Of a stretch of 64,000 nucleotides of DNA, positions 18,563 through 27,018 are shown piece after piece. The DNA lies in NCBI GenBank assembly GCA_947630805.1, contig CANRIV010000009.1, positions 1 to 64,000 on the forward strand, read 5' to 3'. Position 1 is the stretch's first letter. Every line of letters begins with the position of its first letter. The position numbers and the translations under genes are program-made. The notes beneath the pieces are model-generated. The model saw nothing but the letters and a program-made list of their open reading frames with translations, searched no databases and had not been told where the DNA came from. This DNA comes from an uncultured Lachnospiraceae bacterium. GTDB lineage: Bacteria > Bacillota > Clostridia > Lachnospirales > Lachnospiraceae.

Positions 18563-20611
18563 TTATGATTCTAATTCTTCCAGCCATTCTCTCACGCAGG
18601 CATCACTTGGCATACGCAAATCACCTCTTGGAGAAACGGCCACCGAGCCCACTTTTGGTCCATCAGGCAGACAACTGCGTTTAAACTGCTGGGCAAAAAA
18701 CCGCTGATAGAAGGTTTTTAACCATCGGGTAATTGTATTTCTGTCATACTGCTTAGAAAACGCCTGTTGTGCCAAAAACAGCACTTTCTTTGGCGAATAT
18801 CCAAATCTCAGTACGTAATAAAGGAAAAAATCATGGAGTTCATAAGGTCCTACCAGATCTTCTGTCTTCTGTGATATTTTTCCATCTTTTGGAGGCAGCA
18901 GTTCCGGACTGACCGGTGTATCCAGAATATCATTCAGAATATCCGATAATCTCTGCTCTTTACACATATCAGAAAAGCATTTTACCAGATGTCGCACTAA
19001 AGTTTTCGGCACTCCGGAATTTACGCCATACATGGACATATGATCTCCATTGTAAGTAGCCCATCCAAGAGCCAGTTCTGACATATCTCCTGTCCCAATT
19101 ACCATACCGTTGTATTCATTCGCCAAATCCATCAACAGATAAGTGCGCTGACGGGCCTGTGCGTTTTCATACGTAATATCATGCTTTTCTATATCATGCC
19201 CAATCTGCTGCAGATGTAGTGTTACTGCCTCTGCTATATTGATTTCTTTCAATGTGCATCCAAAAGTTTTTATCAATTCTACAGCATTGGAATATGTCCG
19301 GTCGGTCGTGCCAAACCCGGGCATAGTGACTGCCAGAATTCCTTTTCTTTCCAATCTTAAAGAATCAAAAGCTCTGACGGTAATCAACAGAGCAAGCGTC
19401 GAATCCAGTCCTCCCGATATTCCTATTACTGCATTTTGACATCCGGTATGCGAGAGGCGTTTTTTTAATCCTTCTGTCTGAATAGACAAAATCTCTTCGC
19501 ACCGTTTTTCTCTCTCCCGCTCATTGGATGGAACAAAAGGCGCCGGATCAATTTTTCTCTGAAAAGGGACTGCTCTGTCTTCCAGTTCTATTTCAATTTC
19601 TTCATATTCTGTATTGGAATCCGGAAAAAATGTCGTCATCTTCTGTCGCTCTGCCGCCAGCCTGTCCAAATCAATATCAGCATATACCGTCTCATTTTGA
19701 AAACGTTCTGCCTCTGCCAAAATGGTCCCATTTTCCGCAATAATATTATGTGCTGCAAAAACCAGATCCGTAGAAGATTCTCCTTCCCCTGCATCTGCAT
19801 ATATATAGGCAGAAAGTGTTCGGGCAGATTGTCCGGACACCAGATTCCTTCTATAGACATCTTTTCCCGTCGTCTCGTCACTTGCTGACAGATTCGCTAT
19901 CACAGTTGCTCCTGCCAGTGCATATCCGGTACTTGGCGGATTTGGAGCCCATAAATCTTCGCAGATTTCTACCGCAAATGTAAAGTTTTCAATGTTGACA
20001 CACCGAAACAGCAGATTTGTTCCAAAGGAAATCGTCTGGCTGTCAAATTCTATTTCATCATCATATTCATCATACTCATCATCGTATTCGTCCTTTTTTT
20101 TACCAGACTGCAGACGGAAATTTTTTATAATATAGGCCCCCCGTACAAACATATCTTCTTCCGTCTGTTTTTCCGAATAAGGAAGTTCTATTAGCCCGTC
20201 AATCTCTTTTCCGGAAGAAAAATGCCTTGCTTCATAAAACTCTGCATAGTTGGGAAGATACGATTTTGGCACAATTCCCATAATTTCACCGTCATACAAC
20301 ACAGCTGCCACATTATACAATTTTCCCTGATATTTCATTGGCAGCCCAACAATTGCAATCAGTTCCATGTTGTTACTGTGCGGCAATATTATTTCCATCA
20401 GCACTTTTTTTGCATTTTCTAAAAGCGTGCTCTGCCAGAACAAATCCGATGCGGTATATCCCGTAATGCACAACTCAGGAAATACGACAAGACTTGCTCC
20501 ATTGTCATAAACCTCATCCATCTTACGGCATATTTCTTCAGCATTATGCTTACAATCTCCCACTTTTATTTTTGGCGTTGCCGCTGCAACTTTTACAAAT
20601 CCGTGATTCAT
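18563..20611 (-). CDS. nadE: Glutamine-dependent NAD+ synthetase
   Basis: Makes NAD+ from deamido-NAD+, ATP and glutamine; 682 residues. The N-terminal nitrilase-type glutaminase has the triad Glu46 (PELCITGY), Lys116 (VPKSYLP) and Cys217 (EICEDLW). The C-terminal synthetase has the ATP-pyrophosphatase loop SGGLDS at 399-404. An acidic, Tyr/Asp/Glu-rich stretch at about 171-190 interrupts the glutaminase domain and looks like a low-complexity insertion. ATG 20611 with a GGGAG site is preferred over an open frame that extends 23 codons upstream, because the family fold begins there. Confidence 0.95.
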   Translation of the reverse strand: MNHGFVKVAAATPKIKVGDCKHNAEEICRKMDEVYDNGASLVVFPELCITGYTASDLFWQSTLLENAKKVLMEIILPHSNNMELIAIVGLPMKYQGKLYNVAAVLYDGEIMGIVPKSYLPNYAEFYEARHFSSGKEIDGLIELPYSEKQTEEDMFVRGAYIIKNFRLQSGKKKDEYDDEYDEYDDEIEFDSQTISFGTNLLFRCVNIENFTFAVEICEDLWAPNPPSTGYALAGATVIANLSASDETTGKDVYRRNLVSGQSARTLSAYIYADAGEGESSTDLVFAAHNIIAENGTILAEAERFQNETVYADIDLDRLAAERQKMTTFFPDSNTEYEEIEIELEDRAVPFQRKIDPAPFVPSNEREREKRCEEILSIQTEGLKKRLSHTGCQNAVIGISGGLDSTLALLITVRAFDSLRLERKGILAVTMPGFGTTDRTYSNAVELIKTFGCTLKEINIAEAVTLHLQQIGHDIEKHDITYENAQARQRTYLLMDLANEYNGMVIGTGDMSELALGWATYNGDHMSMYGVNSGVPKTLVRHLVKCFSDMCKEQRLSDILNDILDTPVSPELLPPKDGKISQKTEDLVGPYELHDFFLYYVLRFGYSPKKVLFLAQQAFSKQYDRNTITRWLKTFYQRFFAQQFKRSCLPDGPKVGSVAVSPRGDLRMPSDACVREWLEELES

Positions 20612-20651
20612 GGTTTTCTCCCATCTTTCCGCTATTTTTTGATTTTTCTTG

Positions 20652-20680
20652 ATTTTACCATTTAATAAACGGCATGACAA
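20652..20680 (-). promoter_or_regulatory. Promoter of nadE
   Basis: On the minus strand, -35 TTGTCA (20675-20680), a 17-bp spacer and -10 TAAAAT (20652-20657), 40 bases before the chosen start. It overlaps the upstream extension of the reading frame, which supports the shorter start. Confidence 0.6.
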
Positions 20681-20714
20681 GAAAGAGTTTTATATAAATT
20701 CCTATCATATAATA

Positions 20715-20750
20715 AATACAAAGAGCCGATATACACCGGCCCTTTGTATT
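20715..20750 (-). terminator. Terminator after the amidase gene
   Basis: A stem of AATACAAAG with CTTTGTATT plus an inner CCG/CGG helix, starting inside the amidase stop codon. The T run after it is weak (TTTATTATAT). Confidence 0.65.
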
Positions 20751-21516
20751 AACTACTGATAAATGTATTATATCCTGCCATTCGCAGTTTTTGCTCCATC
20801 GCGACAGCATTGTCAAGATTTTCAAAATCTCCTACTTGTACTTTGTACAGGTCATCTGCAAAAATCACCTTTACCGTATAACCCTGATTTTTCAATCGAA
20901 CTGCCATATCATTTGCCAGCTGGCCATTGCGGAAAGCACCAACCTGTACACTATAGCTATTGACATTTGCAGCAGTAACTCCTTCATCGTTTAGCGTGTC
21001 AATAATAGCATCTGCAATCGCCTGTGCAATCGCATCGAAATTCTGGTCGTGCAGCTGGTTATCTGTATCAGAATTGATAAAGCCGGTCTCTATCAGCACC
21101 GCCGGCATTTTTGTCCTTTTGAGAACAACCAGATTTGGTCGCTCTACCACGCCCTTATCTTCAAATCCCAGTGCAACCAGATTTTCATTAATATTTCTCG
21201 CTAATTCGGATTTTAATCCGGTATCATCGTAGACCAACGTCTGTACCCCATTGTACATATTGGCAGCCGGTGAAGAGTTTCTGTGAAAAGAGACAAACAA
21301 ATCTCCTCCTGCGTTATTTCCTATTGTGGCTTTTTCGAATGGCGTATTATAAACATCTGTAGTCCTGGTGTATTCCACATCAAAACCTGCATTTTGCAGC
21401 AGTGTTCCCACTGCCATTGCCAAACTTAATACATCATCCTTTTCCTGTCTTCCGTTATATACAGCGCCCGGATCGGAGCCTCCATGCCCGGGATCTAAAA
21501 TTATTTTGTAAGCCAT
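20749..21516 (-). CDS. N-acetylmuramoyl-L-alanine amidase (Amidase_3) with SPOR domain
   Basis: A 255-residue zinc amidase that cuts the bond between muramic acid and the stem peptide. Zinc ligands are His11 (DPGHGG), Glu25 and His78 (SFHRNS); catalytic Glu143 is in LIETGF. A SPOR domain, which binds glycan strands stripped of peptides, covers about 176-255. There is no signal peptide or membrane helix, so it must leave the cell by lysis or a non-classical route, or act on forespore or prophage-like lysis. It resembles CwlD/CwlC-type spore and lysis amidases. It stands alone between nadE and the lipoprotein. Confidence 0.88.
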   Translation of the reverse strand: MAYKIILDPGHGGSDPGAVYNGRQEKDDVLSLAMAVGTLLQNAGFDVEYTRTTDVYNTPFEKATIGNNAGGDLFVSFHRNSSPAANMYNGVQTLVYDDTGLKSELARNINENLVALGFEDKGVVERPNLVVLKRTKMPAVLIETGFINSDTDNQLHDQNFDAIAQAIADAIIDTLNDEGVTAANVNSYSVQVGAFRNGQLANDMAVRLKNQGYTVKVIFADDLYKVQVGDFENLDNAVAMEQKLRMAGYNTFISS

Positions 21517-21576
21517 AACTACCTGTTATTATTTTTATCATAATAACATATGCTTCTTAACACAAAATAATTCTTA

Positions 21577-21900
21577 TTATTTCTTTGTTGTATTATTGCT
21601 GTCTGATTTATTTGTTTCGTCTGTATCATTCTTTTTTGTTTCGTTGTCGTCTCCATCTACATCATCGACAATATCGTCCACACCGCTTTCAATATCATCA
21701 CCAATATCATCTACAACACCTTTATCATCTGAGCTGTTGCCGGCATTTTCCTGATTATCATCTCCTGCATTATCCTCCGTCATTGCTTCTGTCGTTACTT
21801 CTGTTGAAGCTTCTCCATCCTGATTGTTTTCACATGCCACAAAAGACAGAGACGCAATTACCAAAGTAAACACAAGTAAGTAATTTTTTAAACTTTTCAT
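21577..21900 (-). CDS. Small acidic lipoprotein of unknown function
   Basis: A protein of 107 residues with a lipoprotein signal: positive start (MKSLKNY), hydrophobic core and a lipobox-like FVAC with the Cys at about 23. The mature part is low complexity and rich in Asp, Asn, Glu and Thr, with repeated DD/DDI units, and no domain is recognised. ATG 21900 is preferred because GGAGGA lies 8 bases before it; the frame is open five codons upstream. Acidic spacers of this kind occur in surface lipoproteins and could bind cations, but nothing shows this directly. Confidence 0.65.
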   Translation of the reverse strand: MKSLKNYLLVFTLVIASLSFVACENNQDGEASTEVTTEAMTEDNAGDDNQENAGNSSDDKGVVDDIGDDIESGVDDIVDDVDGDDNETKKNDTDETNKSDSNNTTKK

Positions 21901-21983
21901 AATAAAATCCTCCAAATGCTATTTATTTTATTCGGTATGATTTTATTGTGCACAGTATATCCATTTTTTATTCAATAAAATTT

Positions 21984-22739
21984 TTAATCAATTACATCTG
22001 CCATATTGTACAGTCCGGGCGCTTTTCCGGTAAGAAACTTTGCTGCATCAATCGCACCCTTCGCAAATATTGCTTTGGAATATGCTGTATGTTTGATTTC
22101 AATTACTTCGTCTGTTCCGGCATAAATGATTTCATGCTCTCCTACAATCGTACCTCCGCGTACCGCTGACAATCCGATTTCTTTCTTTTTTCTTTTTTCT
22201 CTCAATGTACTTCTGTCATAAGTATAGTCATATTCATTGTCCAACACCTGATTGATACAATCTGCCAGGGCCAGAGCCGTTCCACTCGGCGCATCTACTT
22301 TCTGATTATGATGTTTTTCTACAATCTCTATATCAAATCCTCTATCCGCCAATATCTCAGTAGCAATCCGCAATAACTTCATCAATGTATTAATTCCCAA
22401 AGACATATTTGCAGAGCGGAGAATTGCCACTTCATTGCTGGCTGCATTAACTTTTTCCAACTGTTCTGCTGAAAGTCCCGTCGTACATAATACCACAGGG
22501 GTCTTCGTGCCGACCGCATATTCCAGCAAATCATCGATTGCTGAAGTAACTGCAAAATCAATAACCACATCTGCTTTGACATCACATTCTTTTATTGAAG
22601 AAAATACCGGATATTCATTTGCCGTCTGAGTATAGGCATCTATACCGGCAACAATCTGCATTTCGTTCTCCGCCTCTATCAGATTTGTAACAACTCTTCC
22701 CATTTTACCGTTACATCCGTGCATTATTACATTTATCAT
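21984..22739 (-). CDS. dapB: 4-hydroxy-tetrahydrodipicolinate reductase
   Basis: The NAD(P)H-dependent second step of the diaminopimelate/lysine branch, 251 residues. The N-terminal Rossmann motif is GCNGKMGR (8-15); the signature EKHHNQKVDAPSGTA carries the catalytic His and Lys. It follows dapA by 46 bp, and both are under the lysine riboswitch upstream of dapA. Diaminopimelate also feeds peptidoglycan, and dipicolinate feeds the spore. Confidence 0.97.
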   Translation of the reverse strand: MINVIMHGCNGKMGRVVTNLIEAENEMQIVAGIDAYTQTANEYPVFSSIKECDVKADVVIDFAVTSAIDDLLEYAVGTKTPVVLCTTGLSAEQLEKVNAASNEVAILRSANMSLGINTLMKLLRIATEILADRGFDIEIVEKHHNQKVDAPSGTALALADCINQVLDNEYDYTYDRSTLREKRKKKEIGLSAVRGGTIVGEHEIIYAGTDEVIEIKHTAYSKAIFAKGAIDAAKFLTGKAPGLYNMADVID

Positions 22740-22785
22740 TTTACCCTCCGTATTGAAAGCCCTCTATTGAAATCTGTATTACTTT

Positions 22786-23670
22786 TTAAAGAACTCCATA
22801 ATTTTCCAATGCTTTTCTCAGTACTTCTTTATTAGCATCACTCAGTTCTGTCAATGGCGCCCTTACCGGTCCTGCCTGATATCCCATCATATTCATCGCT
22901 GCCTTTACCGGAATTGGATTCACTTCACAGAAGAGTGCTCCAATCACATCAATCGCCTCTAACTGCAATTTCGTTGCTGTCTGTGTATCTCCATCCAGAT
23001 ATGCCTGTACCATATCATGCACTTTTTTCGGTGCAATATGTGACCAAACGGAGATAACACCTTTTCCTCCCAGAGAAAGTAATGGTAATACCTGATCATC
23101 ATTTCCGGAATAGATATCAAGACATCCATCTGCCAATGCTGCCAGTTTTGCAACTGCGGAAATATTTCCGGATGCCTCTTTGATTGCCACTACATTTTTT
23201 ACTTCTTTTGCAATCCGTACTGCTGTTTCCGGTTGAATCGTTGTTCCGGTCCTTCCCGGAATATTATACATTATAATTGGAATACTAACCGCATCTGAAA
23301 TTGCTTTGTAATATTGATACAAACCTTCCTGCGTTGCTTTATTATAGTAAGGAGTAACACAGAGTAATGCGTCTGCCCCTACTTCTTCCGCTCTTTTTGA
23401 AATGTTGATTGCCTCTCTTGTACAGTTTGACCCCGTACCTGCAATAACCGGAACTCTTCCTGCCACTTTTTCTACACAATATTTAATGGTAGCTACATGC
23501 TCCGCATCATCCATCGTAGATGCTTCTCCTGTCGTTCCACATACGATAATGGCATCTGTATGCCCGGCAATTTGGTCTTCAATTATTCTTCCAAATTCCT
23601 CAAAATTAATACTTCCATCTTCATTCATCGGTGTAATAATTGCAACACCTGCACCTGTAAAAATTGACAT
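22786..23670 (-). CDS. dapA: 4-hydroxy-tetrahydrodipicolinate synthase
   Basis: Condenses pyruvate with aspartate semialdehyde; a 294-residue TIM barrel. The Schiff-base Lys164 is in VAIKEASG, Tyr135 in MYNIPGRTG, and the Thr-Thr pair in GTTGEAST (46-47). Start ATG 23670 has an AGGAGG site. It is the first gene after the lysine riboswitch and heads dapA-dapB. Confidence 0.97.
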   Translation of the reverse strand: MSIFTGAGVAIITPMNEDGSINFEEFGRIIEDQIAGHTDAIIVCGTTGEASTMDDAEHVATIKYCVEKVAGRVPVIAGTGSNCTREAINISKRAEEVGADALLCVTPYYNKATQEGLYQYYKAISDAVSIPIIMYNIPGRTGTTIQPETAVRIAKEVKNVVAIKEASGNISAVAKLAALADGCLDIYSGNDDQVLPLLSLGGKGVISVWSHIAPKKVHDMVQAYLDGDTQTATKLQLEAIDVIGALFCEVNPIPVKAAMNMMGYQAGPVRAPLTELSDANKEVLRKALENYGVL

Positions 23671-23716
23671 TTACATTTCCTCCTAATTATTATGTATTTT
23701 CCGTTATCAATAGTAA

Positions 23717-23740
23717 AAGGAGCTTACGCATAAGCTCCTT
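23717..23740 (-). terminator. Terminator of the lysine riboswitch
   Basis: A perfect 10-bp stem with a 4-base loop (AAGGAGCTTA with TAAGCTCCTT), followed on the minus strand by TTTTACTATT. It is the expression platform just after the aptamer and before dapA. Confidence 0.85.
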
Positions 23741-23763
23741 ATAAGAATTCAAATAAACCTTAT

Positions 23764-23924
23764 AAGTAGCTCTCCATCCACTGATGACAGTCATAGGACT
23801 CTTAATCCTATGCCCAGGAAAAAATCTCCGGTAACCTTTTCCTTCGGCACTGCTTCCTTTCTGCTATAATCATCTGCCTCCGGGGCATCTTATCGTATAC
23901 TGATAAACAGTGCAACCTCTACTA
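23764..23924 (-). promoter_or_regulatory. Lysine riboswitch (L box)
   Basis: On the minus strand the leader carries the L-box landmarks in order: AGTAGAGGTTGC, GTGCCGAAGG, CCTGGGCAT, GACTGTCATCAG and GGAGAGCTACTT, with the outer AGTAG/CTACT helix closing the aptamer. A terminator follows and then dapA. Lysine binding is expected to favour termination and shut off dapA-dapB. Confidence 0.92.
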
Positions 23925-23940
23925 TTTATTAACTATATTT

Positions 23941-23969
23941 ATAATAACACTGTCCCCTTACAGTGTCAA
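23941..23969 (-). promoter_or_regulatory. Promoter of the dapA leader with palindromic spacer
   Basis: On the minus strand, -35 TTGACA (23964-23969) and -10 TATTAT (23941-23946) have the ideal 17-bp gap. The spacer is itself an inverted repeat, ACACTGT-AAGGGG-ACAGTGT, which could be a protein operator. Confidence 0.75.
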
Positions 23970-24024
23970 GCGCACACGTTTTTCACAAAATATTTTATAT
24001 ATTTTTTGTCCGCAATTATAGGAT

Positions 24025-24074
24025 GACCGTTTCAAAACTTTGCTCCGCAAAGCACGCTCCTAAAGGAGCTGGTC
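24025..24074. other. Structured intergenic segment, predicted three-way junction
   Basis: GACC (24025-24028) pairs with GGTC (24071-24074) around two perfect hairpins: CTTTGC-TCC-GCAAAG (24038-24052) and GCTCC-TAAA-GGAGC (24056-24069). No open frame is present. It lies between the dapA promoter and the GH128-like gene. It may be a small RNA, an attenuator or an imprint of a repeat family; function unknown. Confidence 0.5.
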
Positions 24075-24080
24075 AAATAC

Positions 24081-24111
24081 GAATATGAAACACTTAATGT
24101 GTTTCATATTC
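24081..24111. repeat. Perfect 13-bp inverted repeat
   Basis: GAATATGAAACAC (24081-24093) and its exact complement (24099-24111) flank TTAAT. It could be a second terminator behind the GH128-like gene or an operator; no T run follows on either strand. Confidence 0.55.
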
Positions 24112-24117
24112 TATAAA

Positions 24118-24151
24118 ATATGCAGTTACATTTATAAATGTAACTGCATAT
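24118..24151 (-). terminator. Terminator of the GH128-like operon
   Basis: A perfect 15-bp stem (24118-24132 with 24137-24151) with a TATA loop, 3 bases past the stop of the 24155 gene and followed on the minus strand by TTTTATAG. Confidence 0.8.
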
Positions 24152-24154
24152 CAA

Positions 24155-25408
24155 TTATTGTATAATATCTTTTTCTGAGTTAAGCTCCCGGACATCGGTT
24201 TTATTTTTATCGTATCCATCCGGCATTCCCAGTTTCTGATATAAATATCCAAGCTGCGTAATCTTCCCCGTATAATGATTTAACAGCGCGGATCCTCCGT
24301 TTTTATAGTCGGTCGGACTAAAAGAAAACCAGGCATAACGCTCTACATATTCTCTCTTATCCAGTTCCGGAATAACACCCTTCATATATCCGATAACTGA
24401 CTGTCGCTGCTGTTCATCTCTTCCCGGATCGCCGCTGATAGCAAACTCCGTAATCCAGATTGGCTTGTGATACATCTCCCACGTTTCATCAATCAAATCC
24501 AAAAACGCCTGAACACCTTCCTCATTATACCAGTTCCAATAATGATGTACCGGTATAAAGTCCACATCCATTTTGTTTTCTTTCATCTGCTCCATAAATG
24601 GCTGAAACCATTCCTTCGACCATGGCGGTAAAAGAGCCGTTGCCGGAGAGCCCACCAAAAGCCCTTTATCCCTAAAAGCTTTCATGCCTTTTACAGCATT
24701 ATCTACAGAAAGATTTGATTGTTCTTCCAAATCCGGCTCATTGAATGTCAAAAGATATTTATACCCCAATTTTGGCAGTATTTCCACTTCTTTTGCATCT
24801 GTAGGAGCCGTCGTCCACATCATCGGTACAAATTGAAGATTTCGGAAAGAAGTATAATTATGTTTGTACAGGGACCAGTTATAATACCATGATACTCCCC
24901 ATTCTTCTGCATTCACGTTCTGAGCCATCTGTTTATTCATACAAAAGCCTTTTTTATTAACATAAAAAGGGGAAATGTCTGAATAAATTTTACTCCCATA
25001 TTTCAAATCCGCTTCTACAAAAACCAGATGTCTGCTTACATCCACGACGTGATATTCACAGGTGGTCGTATTTCCATCTGTTTTTGCTATCTGTTTTCCA
25101 TCGACATATATTTTATATTCCAGCACGTCTCCCATTTTCTTTGCGCTTTTCCATTGAATGGTCACGTACCCTGCGGGCTGTAAAGAGCCGGTCTGGGGTA
25201 AAACAATCGCAGTCTCCTTCCAGTTTTGTGCGTTGTTCCTTATCTTTTCAATACGGTTTTCCCCATTTATTTTTACGGAAATAAAAATAGTTCCCGCCAG
25301 AAGCAATGCGGCCACCAGCAGAACGACAACAAGAATCAACTGTTTTTTTCTGCTGATTTTTCTTGATTGTAATGCTAAATCTCTACTGACCTCTCTCGTT
25401 TCTTCCAT
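24155..25408 (-). CDS. Membrane-anchored GH128-like glycoside hydrolase
   Basis: A 417-residue protein with a cytoplasmic stub, one membrane helix at about 23-45, a beta-sandwich domain at about 66-150 and a catalytic (beta/alpha)8 barrel of the Asl1-like/GH128 type from about 168. The two expected acids are Glu224 in FNEPD and Glu321 in IWITEF. GH128 enzymes studied elsewhere cut beta-1,3-glucans. It is one of three neighbouring paralogues but lacks their secretion signal and Lys-rich tail, so it stays tethered to the outside of the membrane. It lies 12 bp after the next paralogue and is probably in one operon with it. The true substrate is not shown by sequence. Confidence 0.82.
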   Translation of the reverse strand: MEETREVSRDLALQSRKISRKKQLILVVVLLVAALLLAGTIFISVKINGENRIEKIRNNAQNWKETAIVLPQTGSLQPAGYVTIQWKSAKKMGDVLEYKIYVDGKQIAKTDGNTTTCEYHVVDVSRHLVFVEADLKYGSKIYSDISPFYVNKKGFCMNKQMAQNVNAEEWGVSWYYNWSLYKHNYTSFRNLQFVPMMWTTAPTDAKEVEILPKLGYKYLLTFNEPDLEEQSNLSVDNAVKGMKAFRDKGLLVGSPATALLPPWSKEWFQPFMEQMKENKMDVDFIPVHHYWNWYNEEGVQAFLDLIDETWEMYHKPIWITEFAISGDPGRDEQQRQSVIGYMKGVIPELDKREYVERYAWFSFSPTDYKNGGSALLNHYTGKITQLGYLYQKLGMPDGYDKNKTDVRELNSEKDIIQ

Positions 25409-25420
25409 ATTTTCTTTCCA

Positions 25421-26935
25421 CTATTTCACAACTTTTACTTTTTTAATTTTACTCCAAGGCCCATATGTCTTTTTACCATTATTTTTTACATAAGCTCTTG
25501 CTTTTATATAATAACGTTCTTTCTTTTTTAATTTTTTCAATGTATAAGAAGCTTTGCCTACGTTTTTATTCCAGTATCCTCTCATTTTTTTATTGTCAGA
25601 CCATCGAATCTGATATCCGGATACTTTTTTTATTTTTCGAAGCGTAATCTTAATTTTCTTTCCTTTGATATTCTTAGCAGATTTAATTTTTACTTTCTCC
25701 AGTTTTGTTACAACCGAGCCTGAATCTGAAGTATTACCATTACTACTGTTATTATTATTGTTGTTGTTACTATTATTATTGCTTTCATTATTGTTACCGA
25801 CAGGTACAAAAGCATTCGGATTGTAATCTGTTGTAGGATTTCCATAATTTACATAGGTGTTTCCTAACTGAGTTAATTTTCCATTAGAATTTGTCCACAG
25901 TGCTGACGCACCATTACTCTCATCTGTGGTGTCAAAAGAAAACCAGGAATATCTCACGACATAATCTCTTTGATTTAATCCGTCAATCGCCGTTTTCATA
26001 AACTCTTCTACAGAATTTCTAGCCCATGTATTACTATACCCAAATCCGCTGACTGCAAATTCTGTAATCCAGATTGGCTTGTGATACATATTGTAAGTTC
26101 CATCCACCACTTCTGTGAGAAAAGCGTTTGCTCCTGCCGCACCACTATATTTATCATAATAACAATGTAATGGAATAAAGTCGACTGTACTCTGGTCAAT
26201 TCCATTCATAAATGTACGAAACCACGTGCCGCTATTCCAAGATGGACTGAGTGCCGGTGCAGGCGCGCCAAGGTAATAATTATTTCCTAAAAATTTATTC
26301 CAATGATTCATCGCCGTATTTACATTAATATTGCTTCCACCTACATTATTGCCCATGTCCGGCTCGTTATATGCCAAAAGATATTTATAATTTGCTTTGG
26401 CAACAGAAGAAATACTGGATTCATTTCCTGTTCCCCAAATCATAGGGACATATTCTATCGCTTTATAAGTAGACGAGCCAAACGGAGATGTTCCCCAATT
26501 ATAATACCATCCCATATTCATCCGGTCCGGATACAGCCTGCTTCCCATCTGGGCGTTTACAGCTAACCCCTTTTTTGTAATGCCAAACCTGACAACCGGA
26601 GTCACTATCGTTTTTCCGTCAGTAAATTCAGCCTGTACACAGGCAATATGATAATTTACTTTTGTTGTATAAATTTCATAAGAAAGTCCTGTAGTCGTCG
26701 TTTCAAGTTTTCCATCCACATATAACTTATAATTTTTTACCGTTCCCTGAGCCGAAGCGTCACTCCATGTGATGTCCAGATGTCCTGCGGCTTTTAAACT
26801 TCCATTTGCCGGGCTGGTTACGACAAAAACGTTATCTGCACGGACCTCTTTTATGCTGCTCTTTTCCATAACAGTCATTGATAAGGTCATCATTACGGAT
26901 AATAAAATTGCAATAATACTTTTTACCCTTTTCAT
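25421..26935 (-). CDS. Secreted GH128-like glycoside hydrolase with FnIII-like tail
   Basis: A 504-residue secreted protein: signal peptide about 1-33, beta-sandwich about 38-120, GH128-like barrel about 128-370 with Glu191 (YNEPD) and Glu292 (IWITEF), an Asn/Ser-rich linker about 380-400 and a basic FnIII-like domain to the C-terminus. ATG 26935 is chosen over an 18-codon longer frame since AGGAGG lies 5 bases before it and the signal peptide starts there. The Lys-rich tail may bind anionic wall polymers, by analogy with similar tails in Lachnospiraceae surface proteins. Middle gene of three tandem paralogues. Confidence 0.83.
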   Translation of the reverse strand: MKRVKSIIAILLSVMMTLSMTVMEKSSIKEVRADNVFVVTSPANGSLKAAGHLDITWSDASAQGTVKNYKLYVDGKLETTTTGLSYEIYTTKVNYHIACVQAEFTDGKTIVTPVVRFGITKKGLAVNAQMGSRLYPDRMNMGWYYNWGTSPFGSSTYKAIEYVPMIWGTGNESSISSVAKANYKYLLAYNEPDMGNNVGGSNINVNTAMNHWNKFLGNNYYLGAPAPALSPSWNSGTWFRTFMNGIDQSTVDFIPLHCYYDKYSGAAGANAFLTEVVDGTYNMYHKPIWITEFAVSGFGYSNTWARNSVEEFMKTAIDGLNQRDYVVRYSWFSFDTTDESNGASALWTNSNGKLTQLGNTYVNYGNPTTDYNPNAFVPVGNNNESNNNSNNNNNNNSSNGNTSDSGSVVTKLEKVKIKSAKNIKGKKIKITLRKIKKVSGYQIRWSDNKKMRGYWNKNVGKASYTLKKLKKKERYYIKARAYVKNNGKKTYGPWSKIKKVKVVK

Positions 26936-26955
26936 TTTGCCTCCTGGTAAACAGT

Positions 26956-26984
26956 CATTGGGATATGACACCCATATCCCAATG
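26956..26984 (-). terminator. Hairpin between two GH128-like genes
   Basis: A perfect 12-bp stem, CATTGGGATATG with its complement, around ACACC. There is no clear T run, so it may slow or process the transcript rather than end it. Confidence 0.5.
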
Positions 26985-27018
26985 AACAATTTTCATTACT
27001 ATTTTCAATGTTCCGCTA

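Noticed and set aside
24025..24074. A second metabolite riboswitch in the dapA-GH128 gap
   Set aside because: No known aptamer consensus was recognised and it is not placed as a leader of either neighbouring gene, so it is left as an unexplained structure.
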